Source: Kocuria sp.
Lineage (GTDB): Bacteria > Actinomycetota > Actinomycetes > Actinomycetales > Micrococcaceae
DNA length: 64,000 nucleotides
Assembly (NCBI RefSeq): GCF_030538595.1
Contig: NZ_JAUNTS010000017.1
Coordinates: forward strand, 1-64,000
Direction of reading: 5' to 3'
Shown: in pieces, positions 26,421 to 35,599 of the stretch
Layout of the letters: every line of letters starts with the position of its first letter
How positions within the stretch are numbered: the stretch's first letter is position 1
The notes under the pieces: model-generated
Database searches by the model: none
Told to the model about the DNA's origin: nothing
Seen by the model: only the letters and a program-made list of their open reading frames with translations
Made by a program: the position numbers and the translations under genes

Positions 26421-29267
26421 GTGGCCTCAATCCTGGAGAAGGTGCTCCGGACCGGGGACAAAAGGGTGCTGAAGCGCCTCAAGGACTACGCGGACGCGAT
26501 CAATTCGCTGGAAGATGGTTACCGCAAGTTCTCGGATGCCGAGCTGCGGGCGGAAACGGATGCGTTCCGCGCCCGCCTGGAGGACGGCGAAACGCTGGAC
26601 CGGCTGCTGCCGGAGGCTTTTGCGGTGGTCAGAGAGGCCTCCTCCAGGACCCTGGGTAAACGCCACTACGACGTTCAGCTCATGGGCGGTGCCGCCCTGC
26701 ACCTGGGCAACATTGCCGAGATGAAAACCGGTGAGGGCAAGACCTTGGTGGCCACTGCGCCGGCCTACCTCAATGCGCTCTCCGGACGCGGTGTTCACGT
26801 GGTCACGGTCAATGACTTCCTGGCGGAGTCCCAGGCGGAACAGATGGGGCGGGTGTACCGCTTCCTGGGCCTGGAAACCGGGACCATTCTCTCCGGCCAG
26901 GATCCTGCCACCCGGCGCAAGCATTATGCCGCGGACATCACCTACGGCACCAACAATGAATTCGGCTTTGACTACCTGCGCGACAACATGGCCTGGAGCG
27001 TGGACGAGTTGGTGCAGCGCGGCCACAACTTTGCGGTGGTGGATGAAGTCGACTCCATCCTCATTGACGAATCTCGTACACCGCTGATCATTTCCGGACC
27101 CGCCTCCGGGGATGCCAACCGGTGGTACTCAGTCTTTGCCAACCTGGTTCAACGCTTGGAGTTGGACCAGGATTATGAAGCGGATGAGAAAAAGCGCACC
27201 GTGTCCGTGCTGGAAGACGGCATTGACAAAGTCGAGGATTGGTTGGGGATTGAAAACCTCTACGACACCGCCAACACTCCGCTGATCGGTTTTCTCAACA
27301 ACGCACTGAAGGCCAAAGAACTGTTCCAACGGGACAAGGACTACGTGGTCATGAAGGGCGAAGTCCAGATCGTGGATGAGCACACAGGCCGTATTCTGGC
27401 GGGACGGCGCTACAACGAAGGCGTCCACCAGGCGATTGAAGCCAAGGAAAAGGTGGAGATCAAGCCGGAGAACCAGACCATGGCCACGGTCACTCTGCAA
27501 AACTATTTCCGGTTGTATGACAAACTCGCCGGAATGACAGGCACGGCGGAAACCGAAGCTGCCGAATTCATGAACACCTATGAACTCGGTGTGGTGGCCA
27601 TTCCCACCAACCGACCCATGGTGCGGCAGGACAAGACTGACCTGGTGTACAAGAACGAGGTCTTGAAATTCGCGGCAGTGGTGGCTGATATTGAGCAACG
27701 CCACAAGGCCGGACAGCCCGTGTTGGTGGGAACCACCTCCGTGGAGAAATCTGAATACCTCTCCAAGCTTTTGGCCAAACGCGGAGTTCGCCATGAGGTG
27801 CTCAACGCCAAGAATCACGCCCGGGAAGCAGCCATTGTGGCGCAGGCCGGACGTAAAGGTGCCGTCACGGTGGCCACCAACATGGCCGGCCGCGGTACGG
27901 ACATCATCCTGGGTGGCAACGCCGAGGCCATGGCCATTGAGCGCATGAAAGAAAAGGGCTTGGACCCAGAGCGTGACCGGGAAGGCTATGAGGCCGCATG
28001 GCCGGCCGTTCTGGCTGAAGCCGAACTGGAGATCGGCGATGAGCACCAGGAAGTTCTGGAACTGGGCGGTTTGTACGTGCTGGGCACGGAGCGCCACGAA
28101 TCCCGCCGGATTGACAACCAGCTGCGGGGCCGGTCCGGCCGCCAAGGAGACCCCGGTGAATCCCGGTTCTACCTGTCCCTGACTGACGACTTGATGCGGT
28201 TGTTCAACGCAGGTGGTGCTGCGCGCCTGATGGCCAATGCCGCAGATGACACCGCTTTGGAGTTCCGCATTGTCTCCCGGGCCATTGCCTCCGCACAGAA
28301 CCAGGTGGAAGGGCGCAATACGGAGCAGCGCAAGAATGTTTTGAAATACGACGACGTCCTCAATCGTCAACGAAAGGCGATTTACACGGATCGGCGTCGT
28401 ATTTTGGAAGGCGATGACCTCCAGGCTCAGATCCAGCAATTCCTCACGGAAGTGGTGGGGTCCATTGTGGTGGACCGCACCAGGGAGGGGCACCCGGAAG
28501 ACTGGGATCTGGACGGTATGTGGGAGGCGCTGCGCACGGTCTACCCCGTGGGTCTCACCGCGGATGAGCTCATGGAGGAAGCCGGCGGGCGTGAAAAGCT
28601 GACCACCGCTTTCCTGCGCGAACAAATTGTCTCCGATGCCAAGGTGGTTTACGAGGAGCGTGAGGAATCCGTTGGTGCGGACACCATGCGCAATCTGGAA
28701 CGCCGAGTGCTGCTGTCCGTGCTGGGCCGGCGGTGGCCGGAACACCTGTACGAAATGGACTACCTCAAGGACGGCATTGGGCTGCGGGCCATGGCGCAAC
28801 GGGATCCGCTGGTGGAGTACCAGCGTGAAGGCTTCACCATGTACGAGAGCATGATGGGTGGAATCCGGGAGGAGACCGTCTCCTACCTGTTCAGCTTGGA
28901 CCTTTCCAAGCAGCGAGCGGGTGCGGGTGGAGCGGTGAAGGTCAATGTGCCCAAACAGCCCAAGTTCTTGCAGTTCTCCGCCCCGGGCGAAGAAGGCGAG
29001 GTGGACGTTCACACGGAACGCAACACCACGGCTCCCAGGGAGCAGCAGGAGGACGCAGGGGCAACCCGGTCCGAACGCAACCAGGGGAACTCACCCACGG
29101 GGACCCAGGATCCCGTAGCCGACGACGCCGAACCCGCAGATGGTGGTGTGCGGGACTCGCAGGTGACGGACACTGCGGAGGAAGCACCGCAGCAGCACCG
29201 TTCACGGGCGGAGCGCCGGGCGGCGGAGGCCGCGGCCAAACGCCGGAAGAAGAAAAACCGTCCCTGA
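26421..29267 (+). CDS. secA: SecA preprotein translocase ATPase
   Basis: 948 residues from GTG 26421, chosen because AAGGAG lies 9 nt upstream and SecA proteins begin near A-S-x-L-E-K-V-L. ATG 26400 lies upstream of the SD. Walker A ([10 protein letters not shown]) is near residues 102-111 and DEAD-type DEVDSI lies near 210. [10 protein letters not shown] and [11 protein letters not shown] are motifs V and VI. The C-terminal tail (about 850-948) is acidic, then basic (KRRKKK), and lacks the zinc-binding Cys cluster. It drives export through SecYEG and is the housekeeping SecA1. Confidence 0.97.
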   Translation: MASILEKVLRTGDKRVLKRLKDYADAINSLEDGYRKFSDAELRAETDAFRARLEDGETLDRLLPEAFAVVREASSRTLGKRHYDVQLMGGAALHLGNIAEMKTGEGKTLVATAPAYLNALSGRGVHVVTVNDFLAESQAEQMGRVYRFLGLETGTILSGQDPATRRKHYAADITYGTNNEFGFDYLRDNMAWSVDELVQRGHNFAVVDEVDSILIDESRTPLIISGPASGDANRWYSVFANLVQRLELDQDYEADEKKRTVSVLEDGIDKVEDWLGIENLYDTANTPLIGFLNNALKAKELFQRDKDYVVMKGEVQIVDEHTGRILAGRRYNEGVHQAIEAKEKVEIKPENQTMATVTLQNYFRLYDKLAGMTGTAETEAAEFMNTYELGVVAIPTNRPMVRQDKTDLVYKNEVLKFAAVVADIEQRHKAGQPVLVGTTSVEKSEYLSKLLAKRGVRHEVLNAKNHAREAAIVAQAGRKGAVTVATNMAGRGTDIILGGNAEAMAIERMKEKGLDPERDREGYEAAWPAVLAEAELEIGDEHQEVLELGGLYVLGTERHESRRIDNQLRGRSGRQGDPGESRFYLSLTDDLMRLFNAGGAARLMANAADDTALEFRIVSRAIASAQNQVEGRNTEQRKNVLKYDDVLNRQRKAIYTDRRRILEGDDLQAQIQQFLTEVVGSIVVDRTREGHPEDWDLDGMWEALRTVYPVGLTADELMEEAGGREKLTTAFLREQIVSDAKVVYEEREESVGADTMRNLERRVLLSVLGRRWPEHLYEMDYLKDGIGLRAMAQRDPLVEYQREGFTMYESMMGGIREETVSYLFSLDLSKQRAGAGGAVKVNVPKQPKFLQFSAPGEEGEVDVHTERNTTAPREQQEDAGATRSERNQGNSPTGTQDPVADDAEPADGGVRDSQVTDTAEEAPQQHRSRAERRAAEAAAKRRKKKNRP

Positions 29268-29274
29268 CGGGGCC

Positions 29275-29730
29275 TCAACCGATTTCCAATACCGTGATGC
29301 GCCACGCACGTTCCGGGCGCTCGACGCGTAGCACCACGGCGCGGACCCGGGACTCGTCCTGGACCACCAGGGCAACTTCATAGATGCCATCGGCCACCTG
29401 GCACACTCGTTGCCGCAGCACCTCCGAGTGGCGGTGGATGGCCTGGACGGTGGCAGCGGCCGGCTCCATGGAGCGGCGTCGTTGAATGAGCTCTGCGCGA
29501 CGTCTGAGTTTTTCCACGATGTCGTAGGTGGTCCAGCGGGCCAGTTGGTGGGCTGGCCGATTGCCGTCCAGAACCTCCAGTGCGGCCACGGTCAGGGATC
29601 GGCTCAATGCCGTGATGCGCTCGCGTTCGTCCCCGGGTGTGAAGGTGGCCGGTTCGGTGGTTTGTTGATTACGCCACCGGTATCCGGAGGGTGCCGGGGG
29701 TGCGGTTTCACTGCGGGCGATGATCGACAT
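29275..29730 (-). CDS. Rv3235-family protein
   Basis: 151 residues. GGAG lies 5 nt before the ATG, and the start overlaps the end of the LysM gene by 23 nt, so the two are coupled. The protein shows ALEVLDGNRPAHQLARW, a middle VCQVADGIYEVALVVQ strand pair and a final WRITVLEIG, the pattern of the Rv3235 family of actinobacteria. It is small and cytoplasmic, with no known function. It converges with secA, with 7 nt between the genes. Confidence 0.8.
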   Translation of the reverse strand: MSIIARSETAPPAPSGYRWRNQQTTEPATFTPGDERERITALSRSLTVAALEVLDGNRPAHQLARWTTYDIVEKLRRRAELIQRRRSMEPAAATVQAIHRHSEVLRQRVCQVADGIYEVALVVQDESRVRAVVLRVERPERAWRITVLEIG

Positions 29731-30421
29731 GACCTGCTCCTGGTAGTAGCTGGGCGGGGACGTTCAGTACGGTCCCGGGTTGAAGGAGATCCGGGTCTGC
29801 GACCAGGTGGGCGTTGAGTTGCCAGAGGTACGGCCAGGTGTTGGCCACCTGGGAATCCGTGCCGTTCGCTCCCATGAGCTCCTGGGTGATGGACCACAGG
29901 GATTCACCGGCCCGCACCGTGACAGTGCCTTCGACCACTCGTGAGCTGGTTTCGGGCGGAGCGGATTGGGGCTGGCTCTCTGCCCAGAACGGCGATGGTG
30001 TCTGACCGGCCGTGCCCGGAGCTTGTGGACTCACGACGTCACGGGCGGACTGCTCTGACTCCGGTGCGGTGAACAAGGCGCTGGGTTGAGAGCTTGCGGG
30101 TCCGTGTCCGGCATCCACGGCCCCGTGTCCACCACCCACCTCTGCGGGGGAGATGTCTGTCCAGGGGCTTGGTGGTGATGCCTGTGCGGCGGCACCAGTG
30201 GCCCCTGCCAAGATGTTCAGGCTCACTGCCGCCACGCTCACGCCCCACGGCACACCTGCGCTTCCCGAATGACTTGCGTGTACCGGCGGCGACGGTGCCG
30301 CCGTCCGATCTGAGCGCACCAAGCCCCTCGGATGCCTCATGCGCACCACATGCTCAAAGCGTCTGACCTGCGCTGGCGCGGTCCTGCCCGGGGTGAACCG
30401 CCTGGCGTATTCGGGGCTCAT
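29708..30421 (-). CDS. LysM-domain protein
   Basis: 237 residues from ATG 30421, with AGGAG about 9 nt upstream. The frame stays open up to 30772 but that part is non-coding-like and has no SD. A basic N-tail is followed by a hydrophobic segment (about 68-88), then a Ser/Pro/Ala-rich linker. A LysM domain fills about residues 175-230 (VRAGESLWSI, WPYLWQLN, LQPGTVLNVP). LysM binds peptidoglycan or related glycans. The single membrane segment would place it outside the cell membrane. It is the first gene of a two-gene operon with the Rv3235-family gene. Confidence 0.82.
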   Translation of the reverse strand: MSPEYARRFTPGRTAPAQVRRFEHVVRMRHPRGLVRSDRTAAPSPPVHASHSGSAGVPWGVSVAAVSLNILAGATGAAAQASPPSPWTDISPAEVGGGHGAVDAGHGPASSQPSALFTAPESEQSARDVVSPQAPGTAGQTPSPFWAESQPQSAPPETSSRVVEGTVTVRAGESLWSITQELMGANGTDSQVANTWPYLWQLNAHLVADPDLLQPGTVLNVPAQLLPGAGHVDHRPQ

Positions 30422-30634
30422 GGTCTCACTGCTCCTGGATGGTCTCTTGGCCACAGCTATCTCAGATGATGCTTTTTGATGACGTTTGGTGCAATTCAAT
30501 ACCTTGAAATGATCTTCAGTGATGTCTGCGTCACAGTCAAGATCTCCGCCTGACTCAACCTGCGGTCCGCGTAAAGTGACAGAAAATGACCCGAGTGGGC
30601 TTGATGTGCAGTGCTGAAGTGTGGGGGGATGCCC
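30422..30634. promoter_or_regulatory. divergent intergenic region, LysM gene and 30635 gene
   Basis: About 213 bp, AT-richer than the surroundings, with no gene. It should hold two divergent promoters. The only ORF crossing it on the minus strand is the unsupported upstream extension of the LysM frame. No convincing -35/-10 pair or hairpin was seen. Confidence 0.35.
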
Positions 30635-31201
30635 GTGCGGTGGGATGACCTGTTTGCGGACATGGAGGCCCAGTTGGCTTCGCAGCGCTACCGGGAGGTG
30701 GAGGCTGAAGCAGCTGAATTGACGCGCGCGGAAACCTCGCAGGCTCTTTTGGAGGACCGATGTGCTGCTCACCGCGGTGTGCCGATTCGGGTCAGCTTGC
30801 GTGGCGGTCTGCGGGTGGAGGGCACCATCACCTCGGCTGGCAGCGGATGGGTGGTGATTGAAGAAATTGGCCGGGAGACACTGATTCCACTGGAGGCGGT
30901 GGACTGGGTGGATGGCTTGGGGATGGGTAGGCAGTCACCGGAGCATCGGCGTCGTTTGGGTTTGCCGCACGCATTGCGGGCGCTGGCCATGGCGCGGGTG
31001 GGGGCCCGAGTGCATCTTCGGTCCGGTCCCACGGTGGTGCTGGAGGGGACCGTGGATCGGGCGGGGCGCGATCACCTTGATCTGGCTCTACATCCGGGGG
31101 AGGAGTTCAGGCGGCGCCGCGCGGTTCGTGCCGTGCGAACGGTGCCGTATGCGGCCATTGCCTGTGTTGTGGCGCAGACGGGGGCTGAGTCTGCCGTCTG
31201 A
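30635..31201 (+). CDS. conserved-type protein of unknown function, two small beta domains
   Basis: 188 residues from GTG 30635, with a G6 run 6 nt upstream; ATG 30629 and GTG 30611 are in-frame alternatives. The N-terminal 50 residues are helical (DDLFADMEAQLASQRY). Two short beta-rich segments follow (RVSLRGGLRVEGTITSAG, VHLRSGPTVVLEGTVDRAG), which resemble each other and suggest repeated SH3- or Sm-like barrels. No membrane helix or signal. Family not recognised. It is divergent from the LysM gene. Confidence 0.72.
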   Translation: MRWDDLFADMEAQLASQRYREVEAEAAELTRAETSQALLEDRCAAHRGVPIRVSLRGGLRVEGTITSAGSGWVVIEEIGRETLIPLEAVDWVDGLGMGRQSPEHRRRLGLPHALRALAMARVGARVHLRSGPTVVLEGTVDRAGRDHLDLALHPGEEFRRRRAVRAVRTVPYAAIACVVAQTGAESAV

Positions 31202-31224
31202 GCAGCGTGTTGTGGCTGCTGCGC

Positions 31225-31443
31225 TCAGTCCACGGGGGTGCCGGTTCGGATGGCTTGGGCCGTTTCCTGGTGCTTCTGCTGGACCCATTCGTCAAACACG
31301 CTGATTTGGATGCGCCATTGCCCGCGCCCTCCGATTTGAATGGCGGGTAACTCGCCGGATCGAACCATGGCGCGAACCTGCGCGGGAGAGGCACTGAGAA
31401 CCTCTGCCACATCCGACAATGTGTAGAACTGGGCGTCAGCCAC
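31225..31443 (-). CDS. excisionase/MerR-like helix-turn-helix protein
   Basis: 72 residues from GTG 31443, with GGAG 5 nt upstream. TLSDVAEVLSASPAQVRAMVRSGELPAIQIG fits the winged HTH of the excisionase/BldC group: helix, turn, recognition helix and a wing ending WRI. These small proteins usually bind tandem DNA sites. No phage integrase or attachment site is nearby, so it is more likely a chromosomal regulator than an excisionase. It is divergent from the CpaB-like gene, so it could regulate that operon. Confidence 0.85.
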   Translation of the reverse strand: MADAQFYTLSDVAEVLSASPAQVRAMVRSGELPAIQIGGRGQWRIQISVFDEWVQQKHQETAQAIRTGTPVD

Positions 31444-31541
31444 GTGCGCTCCTTCGGCAACCGGCCAGCCGCCGGTGGTGCTTGGACGACGCCGTGTCCG
31501 ACGCCGCTACCAGTGTGCCACCGCAGCCACGCGCGGTGGAG

Positions 31542-31550
31542 TTATCCACA
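31542..31550 (+). promoter_or_regulatory. DnaA-box-like sequence upstream of the CpaB/CpaE genes
   Basis: TTATCCACA, a perfect DnaA box consensus, lies in the non-coding interval 31444-31711. Two relaxed copies, GTCCACAGA near 31597 and CTGTGGAC near 31650, are in the same interval. This is far too few for an origin. The rest of this 268-bp interval shows no gene. Confidence 0.35.
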
Positions 31551-31711
31551 GGTTCTGATGCAAATGGGTCTTTTGGCGTTTTGTTGCGGCTCCTTCGTCC
31601 ACAGATCGACCGACGCCCTCGAAACTCGGTGGCTCCGTGGGTCACCATGACCTGTGGACGGCAAGCCAACAGTTCGCAGGTGGAGCTGTACGGGGGATTG
31701 AGGAGACAGCT

Positions 31712-32434
31712 GTGGCTGGTGGGCTCGGAAAGTATGGCGGTGCTACGACGCCGCAGGGGGCGCGTGGGGGCGCAGCCGGTGGATCAGCTGCCCCGGGGCA
31801 AGGTGTGCACTCCGGTGGGCGCTTCCGGAGGCCGGGATGGAGGGAGCCGCGGCTGCTGATCGGTGTGGGGTTGGTGGTGGTGGCCGTGGCAGGAACCACT
31901 GCCACCATGGCGTGGTCCAGCACCACGGAAGAGTATGTGGTGGCCGCCCGAGACTTGGACGTGGGAACCCGGATCAGTGCCGCAGACTTTCGCACGGTGG
32001 ACGTGCGGTTGGAAGGCGCGGAGGAGAATTATCTGCGTGCCGGCAGCGACTTGTCCGAGGATGCGGTGATCGTGAGTCGGGTACCCGGCGGGCAGCTCGT
32101 TCCCACACGTTCCGTTGGTGAAGGGGCGGATCTGGACCGCCGTCCCATGGGTATTCCACTGGCCACCGCGCTGCCCGGAGGCACTGGCGCCGGGGACAGC
32201 GTGGACGTGTGGGTCTCCCACCGTGAATCCAGCGGACGCGGCTGGTCTGAACCCCAACAGATTTTGGAGGGGGCTGAGTTGGCCTCCGTTGATCAAGCAA
32301 CAGGCACTTTGGGCGCGGGTCAACAGATGACGGCGCAGGTTTTGGTGGACCAGGATGACGTGGCCGACGTGGTGGACGCTTTGGCCACCGAATCCAGGAT
32401 CACCCTGGTGCCGCACATGGGCGGTGGCCGGTGA
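31712..32434 (+). CDS. SAF-domain protein, CpaB/RcpC-like
   Basis: 240 residues from GTG 31712, with GAGGAG 7 nt upstream; the frame is open from 31637 but without SD. A Gly-rich N-tail is followed by a membrane helix (about 47-67) and an SAF domain (EYVVAARDLDVGTRIS, then RVPGGQLV). SAF-domain CpaB/RcpC proteins belong to the periplasmic or outer part of Tad pilus machines. Here the domain would lie outside the membrane. The stop overlaps the CpaE-like start (GTGA), but the rest of the Tad genes lie 15 kb away at 48070. Confidence 0.8.
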   Translation: MAGGLGKYGGATTPQGARGGAAGGSAAPGQGVHSGGRFRRPGWREPRLLIGVGLVVVAVAGTTATMAWSSTTEEYVVAARDLDVGTRISAADFRTVDVRLEGAEENYLRAGSDLSEDAVIVSRVPGGQLVPTRSVGEGADLDRRPMGIPLATALPGGTGAGDSVDVWVSHRESSGRGWSEPQQILEGAELASVDQATGTLGAGQQMTAQVLVDQDDVADVVDALATESRITLVPHMGGGR

Positions 32435-33858
32435 GCGTCGCCCTCACCAGTTTGGGCCCCTCCGCGGATGCTGTGGCCCATGACATTGACCGCCTCCACG
32501 GCCCCGTGACTCTGGTGCGGCGCACCACAGATCTGGTGGAGGTGCTTTCCGTTGTCCGTTCCGGTTTGGCCCGCGCGGTGTTGGTGGCTGAGGGTGCTGA
32601 GCAGTTCGGTGCCGAGGCCATGGATGCGCTGCAGGAAGCACGCGCCGTGGTGGCGGTCCTGGAGGGTTTCGACGACGACCGCCTGGTTGAGCTGGGGGCC
32701 ATTTTCATTCCGGCTGATCTTCAGGCCGCCGAGGCCGCCAGTATTCTGGTGGAAGAAGCCGAACGTGCTGCTCACCAGCAGCCCCGTGGTCGTCCGGCTG
32801 AATCTGCTGAAGCTGTGCTGGAACAGTGGTCCACCGCACCCGATGCCGGTTTTTCCGGGGCAGGCGCAGGGCAAGCCGCTGAACAGACACCGCAGACAGC
32901 CGCTGCGTTCCAGGATGAAGCGGCAGCAACAGCTGCGCACCCTGCAGCGGCAGGCCTGGTGGTGGTGTGGGGTGCCCATGGCTCACCGGGGCGCACCACC
33001 GTGGCGGTGAATGTGGCCGCGGAACTGGCAGTGTCCGGGCACCGTGTGATGCTGGTGGATTTGGACACGTGGGGGCCATCCGTGGCCCATCTGCTGGGCT
33101 TGTTGGATGAAACGGCCGGTGTGGCACTGGCGTGCCGGGCGGCGGACCGTCATCAATTGGACCCGGCTGCCTTGGACCGCGCCGCGGTTCGTGTGGAGCT
33201 CGGTGCAGCTCACCTGGATGTTCTGACTGGCCTGACCCGATCCGAACGATGGCCTGAGCTGCGCGGGGGCTCTGTGAGTCGCCTGCTGCGGGCCTGCCGC
33301 GAGGTGTCGGGGACTCCGGGAGAACAGCATCCCATTGTGGTGGTGGACGTCGGTTTTTGTCTGGAAGAAGACGAGGAACTGAGCTTTGACACCCAGGCAC
33401 CGCGACGCAATGCAGCGGCCATCACAGCTTTGGCCGAAGCTGATCTGGTGGTGGCTGTGGCCTCCGCCGATGTGGTGGGGCTGCCGCGGGCCGTGAAATC
33501 CATCCCCGGCGTCCTGGAGCGCACGGAGGCACCGGTCATGGTGGTGGCCAACAAGGTGCGCAAAGCCGCGGCGGGCCGATCTCCGCGTTCAGGTGTGCGC
33601 GAAGCCTGGGAATCCATGGGAGCACCTGTTGCGATCACTGACTACGTGTCCTTTGATCCCACCACGGTGGATCGTGCTGCCTTGGACGGTTCCGTTTTGG
33701 CTGAAAGTGCTGCGGGGTCCACCGTCCGGGCAGAGCTCAAAGCGGTTGCGGACAATGTGCTCCGGCGTCTGGCCGGAGAGACGGCCCAGGGGGCCGGCCC
33801 GGAGCAGGTGCGGGAAACAAGTTTTGGTCGGCGCATGAGTGCGTGGTTGCGCCGGTGA
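32431..33858 (+). CDS. CpaE/TadZ-like MinD-family ATPase
   Basis: 475 residues from GTG 32431. Residues 1-120 look like a receiver-type domain (a pseudo-receiver as in CpaE/TadZ). A disordered Ala/Gln/Glu-rich linker follows and then a MinD-like domain from about 175. Its P-loop (181-190) reads G-A-H-G-S-P-G-R-T-T, so the signature lysine and the P-loop lysine are absent; atypical Walker A motifs are known in TadZ. VDLDTWGPSVAHLL is the switch region. TadZ places the pilus machine in the cell. It is coupled to the CpaB-like gene. Confidence 0.82.
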   Translation: MSVALTSLGPSADAVAHDIDRLHGPVTLVRRTTDLVEVLSVVRSGLARAVLVAEGAEQFGAEAMDALQEARAVVAVLEGFDDDRLVELGAIFIPADLQAAEAASILVEEAERAAHQQPRGRPAESAEAVLEQWSTAPDAGFSGAGAGQAAEQTPQTAAAFQDEAAATAAHPAAAGLVVVWGAHGSPGRTTVAVNVAAELAVSGHRVMLVDLDTWGPSVAHLLGLLDETAGVALACRAADRHQLDPAALDRAAVRVELGAAHLDVLTGLTRSERWPELRGGSVSRLLRACREVSGTPGEQHPIVVVDVGFCLEEDEELSFDTQAPRRNAAAITALAEADLVVAVASADVVGLPRAVKSIPGVLERTEAPVMVVANKVRKAAAGRSPRSGVREAWESMGAPVAITDYVSFDPTTVDRAALDGSVLAESAAGSTVRAELKAVADNVLRRLAGETAQGAGPEQVRETSFGRRMSAWLRR

Positions 33859-33897
33859 TAATCTGCACCGGGACCAGCTTTCCACCAAGGCTCTGCT

Positions 33898-33930
33898 GGC
33901 TTGCAGCAACGCTGCTGTGCAGCCAGTTTT
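33898..33930 (+). terminator. bulged hairpin with T-run after the CpaE-like gene
   Basis: GGCTTGCAGCA pairs with TGCTGTGCAGCC around a short loop, with two small bulges, followed by AGTTTT. It lies about 40 nt after the stop codon. The T-run is also the start of a repeat unit (33923). Confidence 0.4.
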
Positions 33931-33968
33931 GACCACGCGTTAGAACCAGTTTTGACCATCGACTAGAA
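33923..33968 (+). repeat. two 23-bp tandem direct repeats before pdtaS
   Basis: Units 33923-33945 and 33946-33968 are adjacent. Both begin CCAGTTTTGACCA and end TAGAA; only the five bases between differ. The second unit ends 6 nt before the pdtaS GTG. TTGACC in each unit resembles a -35 box, but no fitting -10 box follows. A regulator-binding site is the simplest reading. Confidence 0.7.
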
Positions 33969-33974
33969 AAGGTT

Positions 33975-35564
33975 GTGCTGTTGCCACTCACAGCCCTGCA
34001 GGGTCGCCCGGAAGTCACCGAGCACACCATGGAGTATCTGCATCTCCTGTTGGCAGAGTGGCAGATATTGGCGGATCTGGGTATGGGGGATGTGCTGCTC
34101 ACGGTCCCGGAAGATCACCTGCACTCCGTTGAAGGTGTGCTCAGGCCCGTGGTGGGCACGCCAATGGTGATTGCGGCACACACCCGCCCGGCCACCGCCC
34201 AGACTGCGTACGTGGAAGATCTGATTGGGCGGGCCGTGGGGGACGGCTTGGGGGAGTTTCTGCGGGAAGCCTGGGAGAACCACAGCGTCTCCGTGTACCG
34301 GGACAGGCATGCGCGGCGCCAGGTGTTCGCCGTGCCGATTGTGTACGAGACCGTGACCGTGGCAGTTCTGTCCCTCCACGCCGAGATGGGCGATGATCGG
34401 CTGTCCGGCATGGATCTGACGTACCGTGACTGTGCCATGGATCTGATGAAAATGGCGCTCACGTGTCAGTGGCCTGCCAGCGGTGTACCAACCGCCCCGG
34501 GCCGCGGTGCCCCGCGGGTGGGGGACGGCGTGATCTGCCTGACGGCTCAGGACTGCGTGCGGTTCATGTCCCCCAACGCGGTGTCTGCGCTCAATCGAGT
34601 CGGTTCCGTGGCCAAGGCCATGGGAGAGTCCCTGACCGATGTTGTGGGCTCCGTGTTGCCCGTGGGACAGCAGGTTGACGAGGTTTTGATGGGGGTTCTG
34701 CGGGGGCGTGTTGCGGATTACGCAGAATTGCGCCGCGGCCGTACAGCCATCATGTTCCGCTCCATTCCAGTCAGGCTGAATGGTGAACGCACCGGGGCGA
34801 TCATTCTGTGCCGGGACGTCTCTGAACTGCGACGCCGCGAACGTGAGCTTTCCTCCAAGGACGCCACCATCCGGGAGACGCACCACCGCGTCAAGAACAG
34901 CTTGCAAACGGTGGCGGCGTTGCTGCGCATGCAGGCCAGGCGTGCGGACACTGAGGACGAGCACCGGGCGCTGGCCCAAGCCATGCGGCGCGTGGACACC
35001 GTGGCGCTGGTGCACGATGCGCTCTCTGAAACTCCGGACTCCGCAGTTGACTTTGATGCCTACTTTGCCCGCCAGCTACGAACCATTGTGGATCTTGCCA
35101 AGACGGAAGTCCGGGTCACCGCAGAGCTTCAAGGCCAATTCGGTGAAGTTCCAGGCCACCTGGTGACTCCGCTGGCACTGGTCCTCAATGAGGTGGTGAC
35201 CAACGCGGTGGAGCACGGACTGGCGGTGGATGGCGGGAACCTGACCGTCACGGCGCACCGACGACCGGCCCAGGGGCTTGCCTCCGACCACCCAGCCCCT
35301 CCGGTGGAAGAACTGGTGGTGGTGGTTGAGGACGACGGCGTTGGCCTGCCTGCAGACTTTCCCATCGGCCGCTGGGCAGCCGATCAACGGGATGCAGATG
35401 AACCTGCGCCACGCGGATTGGGCACGCGGATTGTGCGGAATCTGGTGTTGGGGGAGCTGGATGGTTCCATCTCCTGGGCCAGGGGTGAAAAGAGCGGCAC
35501 GGTGGTGGAAACAACCGTGCCGCTCTACCTTGACCCCGTTGCAGCACCCTCCTCTGACAGGTAG
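33975..35564 (+). CDS. pdtaS: PdtaS-type cytosolic sensor histidine kinase
   Basis: 529 residues from GTG 33975, preceded by AAAAGG. An N-terminal GAF-like domain (about 1-150) and a PAS domain (about 180-290) lead to the HisKA_2 helix with HHRVKNSLQTVAALLRMQ; the phospho-acceptor is His303 or His304. The HATPase domain (about 390-525) shows LNEVVTNAVEHG and VEDDGVGLP and ends LGTRIVRNLV. There is no membrane helix. PdtaS works with the RNA-binding antiterminator PdtaR in mycobacteria; no pdtaR is in the window. As in mycobacteria, it lies beside whiB1 in convergent orientation. Confidence 0.9.
   Translation: MLLPLTALQGRPEVTEHTMEYLHLLLAEWQILADLGMGDVLLTVPEDHLHSVEGVLRPVVGTPMVIAAHTRPATAQTAYVEDLIGRAVGDGLGEFLREAWENHSVSVYRDRHARRQVFAVPIVYETVTVAVLSLHAEMGDDRLSGMDLTYRDCAMDLMKMALTCQWPASGVPTAPGRGAPRVGDGVICLTAQDCVRFMSPNAVSALNRVGSVAKAMGESLTDVVGSVLPVGQQVDEVLMGVLRGRVADYAELRRGRTAIMFRSIPVRLNGERTGAIILCRDVSELRRRERELSSKDATIRETHHRVKNSLQTVAALLRMQARRADTEDEHRALAQAMRRVDTVALVHDALSETPDSAVDFDAYFARQLRTIVDLAKTEVRVTAELQGQFGEVPGHLVTPLALVLNEVVTNAVEHGLAVDGGNLTVTAHRRPAQGLASDHPAPPVEELVVVVEDDGVGLPADFPIGRWAADQRDADEPAPRGLGTRIVRNLVLGELDGSISWARGEKSGTVVETTVPLYLDPVAAPSSDR
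35491..35526. terminator. perfect 13-bp hairpin inside the end of pdtaS
   Basis: AGAGCGGCACGGT (35491-35503) and ACCGTGCCGCTCT (35514-35526) are exact reverse complements around a 10-nt loop, 36 nt before the pdtaS stop and 74 nt from the end of the convergent whiB gene. Its strength and place suggest a shared terminator for the convergent pair, although no T-run follows. Confidence 0.55.
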
Positions 35565-35599
35565 GGCGTTGCCGGGGGCGTGAGGTCGCTAAAGCTGGA

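Noticed and set aside
27129-29012. Minus-strand open frame of 627 codons antisense to secA
   Set aside because: It is a reflection of the high-GC codon bias of secA on the other strand, has no family resemblance and no SD, and secA is certain.
30422-30772. Upstream extension of the LysM frame by 117 codons
   Set aside because: The added part is Cys/His-rich, overlaps the divergent gene at 30635, and a good SD supports the start at 30421.
31225-31443. Phage excisionase as a sign of an integrated element
   Set aside because: No integrase, no attachment-site repeats and ordinary chromosomal genes on both sides; such HTH proteins are common chromosomal regulators.
31444-31711. Replication origin, from DnaA-like boxes
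   Set aside because: One exact box and two relaxed ones with no AT-rich unwinding region and no dnaA or dnaN nearby.
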